DNA of 64,000 nt from Pseudomonas alcaligenes (GTDB lineage Bacteria > Pseudomonadota > Gammaproteobacteria > Pseudomonadales > Pseudomonadaceae). Every line of letters starts with the position of its first letter. Within the stretch, counting starts at the first letter, position 1. The notes under the pieces are model-generated. The model was not told the origin of the DNA and ran no database searches. It saw only the letters and a list, made by a program, of their open reading frames with translations. Positions 8,993 through 19,045 of the stretch are shown one piece after another. The stretch spans positions 1,121,001-1,185,000 of the forward strand of contig NZ_CP154874.1 of assembly GCF_041729615.1 (NCBI RefSeq). Reading direction: 5' to 3'. The translations under genes were made by a program, and so were the position numbers.

Positions 8993-10708
8993 TCAGCGTG
9001 GCGCCAGGTGCGCGACCAGCAGCTGCACGCTCTCGCGGCCCTGATACTCGTTGACGTCCAGCTTGTAGGCCAGCTCCACCCAGCGCACGTTGGGGTTGGG
9101 CCAGGTGTCGCGGTCGACGTTGAAGGCGATGCCATCCAGGGTCTGGCTGCCGCACTCGGTCTTGACCACCAGCTTGAGGTGCTTCTCGCCCACCACCCGC
9201 TGGGTGACGATCTGGAACAGGCCGTGGAACAGCGGCTCGGGGAAGTGCTGGCCCCAGGGCCCGGCATGGCGCAGGGCCTTGGCCAGCTCCAGATGGAACT
9301 CCTCGGCTCCCAGCTGGCCGTCGGACAGCAGGCGACCGGTGAGGTCGTCCGCGCTCAGCTGGCGGCGCACCTCGGCATCGAAGGCGGCGGCGAAGGCCGC
9401 ATAGTTCTCCTGCGGCAGGGACAGGCCGGCGGCCATGGCATGCCCGCCGAACTTGCTGATCAGCCCCGGGTGACGCGCCGCCACGGCATCCAGCGCATCG
9501 CGGATATGCAGGCCCGGCACCGAGCGCGCCGAGCCCTTGAGCAGGCCGTCGCCGGCATCGGCGAAGGCAATGGCCGGGCGGTGGTAGCGCTCCTTCAGGC
9601 GCGAGGCGAGGATGCCGATCACCCCCTGGTGCCAGTCCGGCTCGAACAGGCACAGGCCGAAGGGCAGGTCCTCGACGTTCAGCTCGCGCAGCTGGGCCAG
9701 GGCCTCGCGCTGCATGCCCTGCTCGATGGCCTTGCGGTCCTTGTTCAGCTCGTCGAGCTGCTGGGCCATGTCGCGGACCAGCGCCTCGTCGTCGCACAGC
9801 AGGCACTCGATGCCCAGGCTCATGTCGTCCAGCCTGCCGGCGGCGTTCAGGCGCGGGCCGAGGATGAAACCGAGGTCGGTGGAGCTGATCCGTGCCGCCT
9901 GCCGCCCGGCCACCTCGAGGATCGCCTTGAGCCCCGGCCGCGCGCGGCCGGCACGGATGCGCGCCAGGCCCTGGTGGACCAGGATGCGGTTGTTGGCATC
10001 CAGCGGCACCACGTCGGCGACGCTGCCGAGAGCCACCAGATCGAGCAGCTCGCCCAGGTTCGGTTCCGGCTGCCCGGCCCGGGCGAACCAATCCAGCTCG
10101 CGCAGCCTGGCGCGCAGCGCCAGCAGCACATAGAAGATCACCCCGACGCCGGCCAGCGCCTTGCTGGGGAAGTCGCAACCCGGCTGGTTGGGATTGACGA
10201 TGGCGTCCGCCGCCGGCAGCTCCGGGCCCGGCAGGTGGTGGTCGGTGACCAGCACCCTGAGGCCGGCGGCCTTCGCCGCCGCCACGCCCTCGACGCTGGA
10301 GATGCCGTTGTCCACCGTCACCAGCAGGTCGGGCCGGCGCTGCAGGGCCACGGCAACGATCTCCGGCGTCAGGCCGTAGCCGTACTCGAAGCGGTTGGGC
10401 ACCAGGTAGTCGACGTGGGCGGCGCCAAGCATGCGCAGGCCGAGTACGCCGACCGCGCTGGCGGTGGCGCCGTCGGCGTCGAAGTCGCCGACGAAGAGGA
10501 TGCGCTGGCGTTGCTCCAGGGCCTCGACCAGCAGCTGCACCGCACCGTCGATGCCCTTCAGCCGCTGGTACGGCAGCAGGCGCGCCAGGCCCTTGTCCAG
10601 CTCGGCGGCGGACTGCACGCCACGGGCGGCGTACAGGCGGGTCAGCAGCGGCGGCAGCTGGCCCAGATCGGGCAGGGTTGCGGGCAGGGGGCGAAGATCG
10701 ATGCGCAT
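8993..10708 (-). CDS. recJ: Single-stranded-DNA-specific exonuclease RecJ
   Basis: 571 residues, normal length. A 5'-3' exonuclease in RecF-pathway recombination and mismatch repair. DHH-family metal motifs are visible: DFDADG (75-80), DNG (133-135), DHH (156-158); the DHHA1 domain carries KFGGHAMAAGLS. The start at ATG 10708 (MRIDLRPLP) is preferred over ATG 10729 because it matches how RecJ proteins usually begin and the extra residues look unrelated. It is followed by the deaminase gene and preceded by a degenerate repeat and yaeQ. Confidence 0.97.
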   Translation of the reverse strand: MRIDLRPLPATLPDLGQLPPLLTRLYAARGVQSAAELDKGLARLLPYQRLKGIDGAVQLLVEALEQRQRILFVGDFDADGATASAVGVLGLRMLGAAHVDYLVPNRFEYGYGLTPEIVAVALQRRPDLLVTVDNGISSVEGVAAAKAAGLRVLVTDHHLPGPELPAADAIVNPNQPGCDFPSKALAGVGVIFYVLLALRARLRELDWFARAGQPEPNLGELLDLVALGSVADVVPLDANNRILVHQGLARIRAGRARPGLKAILEVAGRQAARISSTDLGFILGPRLNAAGRLDDMSLGIECLLCDDEALVRDMAQQLDELNKDRKAIEQGMQREALAQLRELNVEDLPFGLCLFEPDWHQGVIGILASRLKERYHRPAIAFADAGDGLLKGSARSVPGLHIRDALDAVAARHPGLISKFGGHAMAAGLSLPQENYAAFAAAFDAEVRRQLSADDLTGRLLSDGQLGAEEFHLELAKALRHAGPWGQHFPEPLFHGLFQIVTQRVVGEKHLKLVVKTECGSQTLDGIAFNVDRDTWPNPNVRWVELAYKLDVNEYQGRESVQLLVAHLAPR

Positions 10709-10731
10709 GGAGTATTCCGAAGCAGGCATGG

Positions 10732-10755
10732 GTAACCCGGATGCAATCCGGGAAC
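10732..10755. repeat. Short palindromic repeat CCCGGATGNAATCCGGG
   Basis: The 17-mer CCCGGATGCAATCCGGG at 10736-10752 is a palindrome and recurs as CCCGGATGTAATCCGGG within 44818-44838. It lies between recJ and yaeQ. The following bases (CCCCGGATGACCTCCGG) look like a decayed partner arm. It is a widespread kind of extragenic repeat in Pseudomonas. Confidence 0.6.
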
Positions 10756-10808
10756 ATCGCGGCGCAGCGGCCCCGGATGACCTCCGGAGCCGCGCGCCAG
10801 GACTGCGG

Positions 10809-11348
10809 TCAGCGTTCGCCGGCCAGCCACTCCAGGGGAATCTCGTGCTGGCCGCGCTCGTCGGTGACGTACAGGTGGCCGTCGCTGATCATCACGCTCC
10901 AGCTCACCGAGCGCGGCAGGTCGCGGGCCAGCTCTTCCAGGGCGGCCTGATCGACACCGACCACGTTGAGGTTCTTCAGCCCGCGCACGCCGTCGAGCAC
11001 CTTGCTCTGCCACACCCGCAGGTTGCCGTAGGCCAGCACGCTGAAGCGCTCGGTGCGCCGCGAGCACCAGGTCATGCGTTCAGCATCCGGCTGGCCGACC
11101 TCGATCCAGTGCAGCACACGGTCGTCCAGGCTCTTCTCCCACAGGGCGGGTTCGTCGACATCGGACAGGCCGCGGCCGAAGGCCAGTTGCTCGCCGTACC
11201 ACAGCGCATAGGCGATCAGCCGTACGCACAGGCGCTCCTCGGTCTCCGAGGGGTGCCTGGCCACGGTGAAGCGCAGGTTTTCGTAGACGTTGCGGTCGAT
11301 ATCGGTGAGGTTCAGTTCGACTTTGTAGGGCGTGGCTTGCAGGGCCAT
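10809..11348 (-). CDS. yaeQ: YaeQ family protein
   Basis: 179 residues from ATG 11348 (MALQATPYKVELNLTDIDRN), the usual YaeQ start and length; AAGAAG lies 7 bases upstream. YaeQ has a PD-(D/E)XK nuclease-like fold and was once proposed as an RfaH suppressor. The conserved N-terminal YKVELNLTDIDRNVYENL and the region GEQLAFGRGLSDVDEPALW are present. It lies between recJ and a diguanylate cyclase gene on the same strand, 35 bases from the latter. A biochemical role is not established. Confidence 0.9.
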   Translation of the reverse strand: MALQATPYKVELNLTDIDRNVYENLRFTVARHPSETEERLCVRLIAYALWYGEQLAFGRGLSDVDEPALWEKSLDDRVLHWIEVGQPDAERMTWCSRRTERFSVLAYGNLRVWQSKVLDGVRGLKNLNVVGVDQAALEELARDLPRSVSWSVMISDGHLYVTDERGQHEIPLEWLAGER

Positions 11349-11383
11349 GGGCGGGCTTCTTGGCTGGCGGAAAGGCGGCAAGT

Positions 11384-12541
11384 CTACCGCGAATAGGCCG
11401 CCAGGGGTTCGCCGTCCGCCCCGAACGCCAGCACCTGGTTACGCCCGGAACGCTTGGCCGCATAGAGCGCCTGGTCGGCGAGGGACAACAGACGCGGCAG
11501 GTCATACCCGCCTGCGGTGCTGCTGGAAACGCCGATGCTGACACTCTGCGCGCAACTGCCGGAGGCCTCGGCAAACTCTCTGCGAATGCGCTCGGCCAGC
11601 GCCAACGCCTCGGCCTGCGACCCCGCTACCAGGCAGGCGAACTCCTCGCCACCGATGCGCCCGAACACGTCGGTCTTGCGCAGGCGATCGACCACCCCGG
11701 CACTGAAGGCCTGCAGCACGCGGTCCCCCTCGGCATGGCCGAGTCGGTCGTTGATTGCCTTGAAATGATCGAGGTCGCACAGCAGCAGCGCCACCGGCTG
11801 GCGCTGCTCGGCGCACAGCCGCAACAGGTGCTCGCCGGCACTGAGGAAGGCGCGGCGGTTACCGATGCCGGTCAGCGGGTCGGAGTATGCCGCCACTCGA
11901 TACTGCTGCTCGGCCCGTTCCTTGACCATGGACAGCACCAGAAAGGCCATGCCCACGGCGTAGAGCACACTCTCGATCAGCAGCGCGACGAACATCGGAC
12001 TGTAAGGTGCGCTGCCATTGTTGCCCCAGGTGCCAAACAGCATGCGCAGGATATGGAACAGCACGTGCCCGCCCATCAGCAGCTGGGCGGCAAGGATGGA
12101 TACCTGCTGTCCGCGCGCGCGCCAGAGCTCATGCATGGCAGCCAGCATGTAGGCGACCAGCAGCAGGGTAAAGGCCGTGACCCGCCAGCGGATATCACCA
12201 TAAAAGGCCGGCCACAGGCACAGCAACAGCCAGCCCCAGGCCCCCAGGGTGACCAGCCACCAGCGCGGCTCGCGCCCGCAGAAGGTCCGCATGGCAGCCC
12301 AGGTCATGCCGATGCAGAGCAGCAGGACCACATTGCCGACGACTATCGGCACCCAGTCGAAGCCCAGGCCGCGCAGGGCGTTGAGTATCAGCCCCGCCCC
12401 TTCGAGGAACAGCATCACGCTGGCCCACAACAGAGTGCGTTCGTGGCGACCGCGCCACCAACTGTAGAGCATCAGTGCGGCGCAGAAAAACACGACGCTG
12501 ACATTGGCCAGCAGCAGAGACGGGATATGCAGTTGCGACAT
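11384..12541 (-). CDS. Integral-membrane diguanylate cyclase
   Basis: 385 residues. The first 215 are strongly hydrophobic, forming about six or seven TM helices without a periplasmic sensor domain. A GGDEF domain follows (about 220-375) with catalytic GGEEF at 297-301 and the I-site RKTD five residues before it, so an active c-di-GMP synthase under product inhibition is predicted. SDPLTGIGNRRAF marks the start of the domain. It is the second cyclase in this 12-kb stretch and the third GGDEF protein in the window counting bifA. It is transcribed divergently from the CoA-transferase gene across about 150 bases. Confidence 0.9.
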   Translation of the reverse strand: MSQLHIPSLLLANVSVVFFCAALMLYSWWRGRHERTLLWASVMLFLEGAGLILNALRGLGFDWVPIVVGNVVLLLCIGMTWAAMRTFCGREPRWWLVTLGAWGWLLLCLWPAFYGDIRWRVTAFTLLLVAYMLAAMHELWRARGQQVSILAAQLLMGGHVLFHILRMLFGTWGNNGSAPYSPMFVALLIESVLYAVGMAFLVLSMVKERAEQQYRVAAYSDPLTGIGNRRAFLSAGEHLLRLCAEQRQPVALLLCDLDHFKAINDRLGHAEGDRVLQAFSAGVVDRLRKTDVFGRIGGEEFACLVAGSQAEALALAERIRREFAEASGSCAQSVSIGVSSSTAGGYDLPRLLSLADQALYAAKRSGRNQVLAFGADGEPLAAYSR

Positions 12542-12688
12542 CGGGTAGGGCTCGGTTCCCTGAGCACGAACGGACGGCTCTTTGCCCGCACTCTAGCAAA
12601 AGGCCACTGCCGGCGGGTGAAGTGCCCTGGCATCGCCCGCCGGCCGAGGATAGGCTGGCCGGCATTCGTGAACTCGCAGGGACAACCC

Positions 12689-13885
12689 ATGATCGCCAAC
12701 AAACCCCTCGCCGGCCTGAAAGTGGTCGAACTCGGCACCCTGATCGCCGGGCCCTTCGCCTCGCGCATCTGCGCCGAGTTCGGCGCCGAGGTGATCAAGG
12801 TCGAGTCGCCTGACGGCGGTGACCCGCTGCGCAAGTGGCGCAAGCTGTACCAGGGCACCTCGCTGTGGTGGTTCGTGCAGGCGCGCAACAAGCGCTGCAT
12901 CACTCTCAATCTCAAGCACGAGGACGGTCGCGAGGTCCTCAAGAAGCTGCTGACCGAGGCGGACATCCTGATCGAGAACTTCCGCCCCGGCGTGCTGGAG
13001 AAGCTCGGCCTGGGCTGGGACGTGCTGCACGCGCTGAACCCCAAGCTGGTGATGGTACGCCTGTCCGGCTTCGGCCAGAGCGGCCCCATGAAGGACCAGC
13101 CGGGCTTCGGCGCGGTGGGCGAGTCGATGGGCGGGCTGCGCTACATCACCGGCTTCAAGGACCGTCCGCCGGTGCGCACCGGCATCAGCATCGGCGACTC
13201 CATCGCCGCCCTCTGGGGCGTGATCGGCGCCCTGATGGCGCTGCGCCAGCGCGAAGTCAACGGCGGCAGCGGCCAGGTGGTGGACGTGGCGCTCTACGAG
13301 GCGGTATTCGCCATGATGGAGTCGATGGTGCCGGAGTTCGACGTATTCGGATTCGTGCGGGAGAGGACCGGCAACATCATGCCCGGCATCACCCCCTCCT
13401 CCATCCATACCTGCGCCGACGGCAAGCACATCCAGATCGGCGCCAACGGTGACGCCATCTTCCAGCGCTTCATGCGCGCCATCGGCCGCGAGGATCTGGC
13501 CGATGCGCCGGACCTGGCCGACAACGCCGGCCGCGATGCGCGGCGCGACGAGCTGTACGGGGTGATCGACCGCTGGGCCGCCAGCCTGCCGCTCGCCGAA
13601 GTCGAGGCCGTGCTGGTGCGCGCGGAAGTGCCGGCCAGCCGCATCTATTCCGCCGAGGACATGTTCGCCGACCCGCAATTCCTCGCCCGCGAGATGTTCC
13701 TCTCGGCCAGGCTGCCCGACGGCAAGCCGTTCAGGATGCCGGGCATAGTGCCCAAGCTGTCCGCCACCCCCGGCGACGTGCAGTGGACCGGGCCCGCGCT
13801 GGGCGAGCACAACGCCCAGGTACTCGGCGAGCTGGGCTATGGCGCCGAGCAGATCGCCGCGCTGAAGGCGGCGGGAACCATCTGA
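12689..13885 (+). CDS. CaiB/BaiF class III CoA-transferase
   Basis: 398 residues from ATG 12689, with AGGGA upstream. The family moves CoA between carboxylic acids through an aspartyl-CoA thioester. The N-terminal GLKVVELGTLIAGPFASRIC, the NLKHEDGREVL segment, ENFRPGVLEKLGLG and LSGFGQSGP are diagnostic. The catalytic Asp is expected in the GxxxD region near GISIGDSIAALWG. The acid substrate cannot be read from sequence. It lies 104 bases upstream of dauB on the same strand, but the dauB promoter/operator lies in that gap, so it is probably a separate unit. An in-frame extension far upstream overlaps the cyclase gene and is rejected. Confidence 0.92.
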   Translation: MIANKPLAGLKVVELGTLIAGPFASRICAEFGAEVIKVESPDGGDPLRKWRKLYQGTSLWWFVQARNKRCITLNLKHEDGREVLKKLLTEADILIENFRPGVLEKLGLGWDVLHALNPKLVMVRLSGFGQSGPMKDQPGFGAVGESMGGLRYITGFKDRPPVRTGISIGDSIAALWGVIGALMALRQREVNGGSGQVVDVALYEAVFAMMESMVPEFDVFGFVRERTGNIMPGITPSSIHTCADGKHIQIGANGDAIFQRFMRAIGREDLADAPDLADNAGRDARRDELYGVIDRWAASLPLAEVEAVLVRAEVPASRIYSAEDMFADPQFLAREMFLSARLPDGKPFRMPGIVPKLSATPGDVQWTGPALGEHNAQVLGELGYGAEQIAALKAAGTI

Positions 13886-13929
13886 AGCGACAGCAAGATT
13901 CATCCAGGCGCCAGAGCGCGGCGTCATGG

Positions 13930-13970
13930 TTGCCGGAATAAACTTTAAAATCCATTATGGACAAATTAGT
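13930..13970 (+). promoter_or_regulatory. Predicted dauB promoter with DauR operator over the -10 box
   Basis: A -35 TTGCCG (13930-13935), 17-bp spacer and -10 CATTAT (13953-13958) can be read. The -10 lies inside the dyad ATCCATTATGGAC (13951-13962 plus one base), with outer arms AAACT/AGTTT. The same arrangement occurs upstream of the amino-acid binding protein gene at 24076-24108. The AT-rich stretch stands out from its surroundings. Assignment to DauR is inference from the adjacent regulator gene. Confidence 0.6.
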
Positions 13971-13989
13971 TTAACTCCCGGAGCCCACC

Positions 13990-16064
<2,075 letters not shown>

Positions 16065-16072
16065 ACGCAGCG

Positions 16073-16094
16073 GGGGCGCCTGATGACGCCCCCG
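16073..16094 (+). other. Hairpin between dauA and dauR
   Basis: GGGGGCG/CGCCCCC with an 8-base loop lies just after the dauA stop. There is no T-run, so it is not a classic terminator. It could protect the dauBA message or lower dauR expression relative to dauBA. Confidence 0.45.
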
Positions 16095-16138
16095 ACGCTT
16101 TGCGGCACACTCGCCGTGCCGCCCCAGGAGCCCACTGC

Positions 16139-16768
16139 ATGACGCCCCGCCCCGCCGCCGACCTCGACAACTTCCGCGCCATCGCCGACGCCATCGCCAC
16201 CCTGTTCTTCCCCCATGTCGAGGTGGTGTTGCACGACCTGCGCACGCAGAAGATCGACCACATCGCCAACAACCTGTCCAAGCGCGCGGTGGGCGACGAC
16301 GCGGCGCTGGAGGACCTGCTGGAGCACACCCCGGACGAGCGCAACATCGGCCCCTACGAGAAGCTCAACTGGGACGGCCGGAAGATCCGCTCGGTCAGCA
16401 CCGTGCTGCGCGATGCCCGGGGCACGCCGGTGGCCGTGCTGTGCCTGAACTTCAACATCTCCATGCTGGAGAGCGCCAAGCAGGCGCTGGACCTGTTCCT
16501 CTCCGCCAGCCGGGTGATACCCCAGCCCGATGCGCTGTTCCGCGACGACTGGCAGGAGCGCATCAACAGCTTCCTGCACGCCTGGCTGCAGCAGCGCCAG
16601 CTCGGCCTCAACCTGCTCACCCGCGAGCACAAGCGCGAACTGGTCGAGGCCCTGCACGCCGAAGGCGCGTTCAAGGGCAAGAGCGCCGCCAACTACATCG
16701 CCAACGTGCTCAACATGGGCCGCGCCACGGTGTACAAGCATCTCAAGGAGATCAAGGGCGAGGCCTGA
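16139..16768 (+). CDS. dauR: Transcriptional regulator DauR (YheO-like PAS + HTH)
   Basis: 209 residues. The N-terminal YheO-type PAS-like sensor domain (about 10-120) contains FFPHVEVVLHDLRTQKIDHIANN. The C-terminal HTH_22 domain (about 150-205) contains AEGAFKGKSAANYIANVLNM and the terminal RATVYKHLKEI. In P. aeruginosa DauR represses dauBAR and D-arginine relieves it. AGGAG lies 8 bases before ATG 16139. It is 74 bases after dauA, with an intervening hairpin, and converges on the HxlR gene with one base between stops. Predicted operators are at 13951 and 24076. Confidence 0.93.
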   Translation: MTPRPAADLDNFRAIADAIATLFFPHVEVVLHDLRTQKIDHIANNLSKRAVGDDAALEDLLEHTPDERNIGPYEKLNWDGRKIRSVSTVLRDARGTPVAVLCLNFNISMLESAKQALDLFLSASRVIPQPDALFRDDWQERINSFLHAWLQQRQLGLNLLTREHKRELVEALHAEGAFKGKSAANYIANVLNMGRATVYKHLKEIKGEA

Positions 16769-16769
16769 C

Positions 16770-17276
16770 TCAGCCCACCTGCTCGCTGGCTTGCCGCCGC
16801 CGCGCCAGTTCTTCCAGGCGCCGGCGGGTATTGGCGTTGGCGCCGGGACCAGGCAGCAATCCCAGGTTGCGCATGCCCACCGGCTGCCCCTCGGCATCGA
16901 GCAGCTCCAAGGGCGCCACCGGAGCGCCGCTGTTGCGGTTGACCGGCACCACAGGCGCCCCCTCCGGAAGGGGATTCCAGCGGTCGCCCCACTGCAGGAT
17001 GGCTACCACTATCACATGCAGTGACCGCCCCTTCTCGGTCAGCTTGTACTCGGTGCCGCCCTGCACCGCGCGCTTGCTGAGGATGCCGTGCTCCTGCAGC
17101 AGCTTCAGGCGCTTGGACAGGATGCCCTTGGATATCCCCTGATTGCGTTGAAACTCGTCGAACTTGCTGGAGCCCCACATGCACTCCAGCACGATCAGCA
17201 CGTTCCACCAGTCCCCCAGCACATCCAGCGAGCGAGCGATGGAGCAATTCCGATCCTCGAACGTGAGCCTTTCCAC
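16770..17276 (-). CDS. HxlR-type winged-helix transcriptional regulator
   Basis: 168 residues from GTG 17276, which has GGAGGT 6 bases upstream; the frame extends further but lacks another good start. HxlR signature near the N-terminus: NCSIARSLDVLGDWWNVLIV, then FDEFQRNQGISKGILSKRL and the wing GTEYKLTEKGRSL. The Cys of NCSIARSL is conserved in the family and in some members senses redox or aldehydes. It is divergent from the secreted-protein operon at 17413, with two copies of a palindrome in that gap (17329-17345, 17363-17379), so autoregulation and control of that operon are likely. Confidence 0.92.
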   Translation of the reverse strand: MERLTFEDRNCSIARSLDVLGDWWNVLIVLECMWGSSKFDEFQRNQGISKGILSKRLKLLQEHGILSKRAVQGGTEYKLTEKGRSLHVIVVAILQWGDRWNPLPEGAPVVPVNRNSGAPVAPLELLDAEGQPVGMRNLGLLPGPGANANTRRRLEELARRRQASEQVG

Positions 17277-17322
17277 TCTGTGACCTCCAGAACGCCACGA
17301 AAGAAACCCGGCGCGAAAGCGC

Positions 17323-17379
17323 TTGACAGGTTTCATTATAGAACCTAATTTCAACCTTGCACGGTTCTATTATAGAACC
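17323..17379 (+). promoter_or_regulatory. Promoter with tandem palindromic operators for the HxlR regulator
   Basis: A consensus -35 TTGACA (17323-17328) and -10 TAATTT (17346-17351) are separated by exactly 17 bases, and those 17 bases are themselves operator copy 1, GGTTTCATTATAGAACC. Copy 2, GGTTCTATTATAGAACC (17363-17379), has perfect 8-bp arms and lies 34 bp further, about three helical turns, near the expected start of transcription. A repressor bound here would cover the promoter. The bound protein is inferred to be the adjacent HxlR regulator. Confidence 0.8.
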
Positions 17380-17412
17380 AAACCTCAACCCCCTGATCCG
17401 AGGTCTCCCATC

Positions 17413-17706
17413 ATGCTCAAGCAGCTCCTCACAGCCGGCCTGCTCCTCGCCAGCGGCGCGGTCCTGGCCCAGCCGGAAAGCCCGTGCATCACCAACGAAC
17501 TGGAGCGGGACAGCGTCACCGCGACCCTGGCGCTGGAGATCGGCAAGTGCCATCTCGCCGCGGCCAGCAACGGCCCCGACGGCCTGCCCGCCCTCGAGTA
17601 CGCCCACAGCTGGTTCCTCCAGGCCAAGGTACTGGGCGCCGAAGACGCGCAACGCCAGCTGGAAACCACCCATGCCCGCCTGCAACTGGCCGCCGAGGCG
17701 CAATGA
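17413..17706 (+). CDS. Small secreted protein, unknown function
   Basis: 97 residues from ATG 17413. A signal peptide of about 19 residues ends in AVLAQ. The mature part has two Cys (SPCITNELER, IGKCHLAAAS) that could form a disulfide in the periplasm, and a helical C-terminus. No family recognised. Its stop overlaps the start of the DUF1329 gene (ATGA), so the two are translationally coupled and probably work together. It is first gene of the operon driven by the palindrome promoter at 17323-17379. Confidence 0.75.
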   Translation: MLKQLLTAGLLLASGAVLAQPESPCITNELERDSVTATLALEIGKCHLAAASNGPDGLPALEYAHSWFLQAKVLGAEDAQRQLETTHARLQLAAEAQ

Positions 17707-19031
17707 CCATGACCAGACTGCCTCTGTTCCTCGTCCTCGGCCTCGCCCTGCAAGCCACCGCCCAGGCGACGCCCACCACACCGCTGGGCGCCGAACTGGC
17801 CGGCAACGCCGACGGTTCCATCCCCGCCTGGCAGGGCGGCTACCGCAAGTCCCTGGCGGCGGCCAACATCGCCAGCGGCTTCGTCGACCCCTTTGCCGCT
17901 GATCCCATCGAATTCACCATCGATCACAGCAACTACACGCAGTATCAGCAGTACCTCAGCCCCGGGCAGATCGAGCAGCTGCGCCGCAACCAGAACGGCT
18001 ACCGCCTCAACGTCTATCCGACGCGCCGTACCGCCGCCGTACCCGAGGCCGTATACCAGGCCGCCGACCGCAACCGCGAAAGCGCGCGCCTGACGCCCGA
18101 TGGCAACGGCGTGACCAACTACCAGGGCTACTACCCCTTCCCGGCGCCGAAGAACGGCCTCGAGGCGCTGTGGAACCACTTCATGCGCTACCGCGGTGGC
18201 AGCCTGTTCCGCTCACAGACCCAGGTCATCACCCAGGCCAGCGGCTCGTTCAGCGAAGTGCAGATCGAAGAGCGCGCAGTATGGCCGGAAAACCTCAATG
18301 GTTTCGACCCGGCAACCGACGCCAACGTGATGATCTACGCCAAGCAGGAAGTCGTGGCCCCGGCGCGCCTGGCCGGCAACATGCTGCTGGTCCACGAGAC
18401 CGTCGACCAGTACCAGCAGCCGCGCCTGGCCTGGCTCTACAACGCCGGCCAGCGCCGCGTGCGCCGCGCCCCCCAGGTCGCCTACGACGGCCCCGGCACG
18501 GCGGCGGACGGGCTGCGCACCTCGGACAACGTCGACATGTACTCGGGTTCGCCCGACCGCTACGAGTGGAAGCTGGAGGGCAAGCAGGAACTCTACATCC
18601 CCTACAACAACCATCGCCTGACCGACCAGAATCTCGACTCCGAACGCCTGATCCAGAAGGGCCATCTCAACCCGGAGCTGCTGCGCTACGAGAAGCACCG
18701 GGTGTGGAAGGTGGTCGGCACCCTGCGCGAGGGCCAGCGCCATGTCTATGCCAAGCGGGTCTTCTACATCGACGAGGACACCTGGCAGATCGCCCTGGCC
18801 GAGCACTACGACAGCCGCGGTTCGCTGTGGCGCTTCGCCGAGGGCTTCCACGTGCAGTACTACTATGCCGACACGCCCTGGTACGCCGCCGAGGCCATCT
18901 ATGATTTCAACAGCTCCCGCTACCTGGTGATGGGCCTGCTGTACAACTCCGGCAACCCGGTGTCCTTCGGCTTCAAGGCGGCCAAGGCCGAGTTCCTGCC
19001 GGCGGCCCTGAGAAGCGCCGGCATCAAGTGA
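17703..19031 (+). CDS. DUF1329 periplasmic/outer-membrane protein
   Basis: 442 residues with a signal peptide ending near ATAQA (about 21). DUF1329 proteins are exported and belong to the LolA/LppX lipid-binding-like fold. The family segments GYRLNVYPTRRTAAVPEAVY, YEWKLEGKQELYIPYNN and RVFYIDEDTWQIALAEHYD are present. In many Pseudomonas genomes such genes sit with a DUF1302 gene and an RND-type exporter; neither is present here, which is unusual. It is coupled to the small secreted protein upstream and followed by a cupin after 14 bases. Role in lipid or hydrophobic-compound handling is inference. Confidence 0.88.
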   Translation: MTMTRLPLFLVLGLALQATAQATPTTPLGAELAGNADGSIPAWQGGYRKSLAAANIASGFVDPFAADPIEFTIDHSNYTQYQQYLSPGQIEQLRRNQNGYRLNVYPTRRTAAVPEAVYQAADRNRESARLTPDGNGVTNYQGYYPFPAPKNGLEALWNHFMRYRGGSLFRSQTQVITQASGSFSEVQIEERAVWPENLNGFDPATDANVMIYAKQEVVAPARLAGNMLLVHETVDQYQQPRLAWLYNAGQRRVRRAPQVAYDGPGTAADGLRTSDNVDMYSGSPDRYEWKLEGKQELYIPYNNHRLTDQNLDSERLIQKGHLNPELLRYEKHRVWKVVGTLREGQRHVYAKRVFYIDEDTWQIALAEHYDSRGSLWRFAEGFHVQYYYADTPWYAAEAIYDFNSSRYLVMGLLYNSGNPVSFGFKAAKAEFLPAALRSAGIK

Positions 19032-19045
19032 TGGGGATACCCGCC

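Noticed and set aside
8831..10735. 634-codon plus-strand frame across recJ, and a 629-codon minus-strand frame out of phase with it
   Set aside because: Both overlap recJ and the deaminase, which carry full family motifs; the compositions are Ala/Gly/Gln- or Arg/Pro-rich as expected for shadow frames.
11360..12688. N-terminal extension of the CoA-transferase frame
   Set aside because: It runs antisense through the GGDEF gene; the family begins at MIANKPLAGLKVVELG with its own ribosome-binding site.
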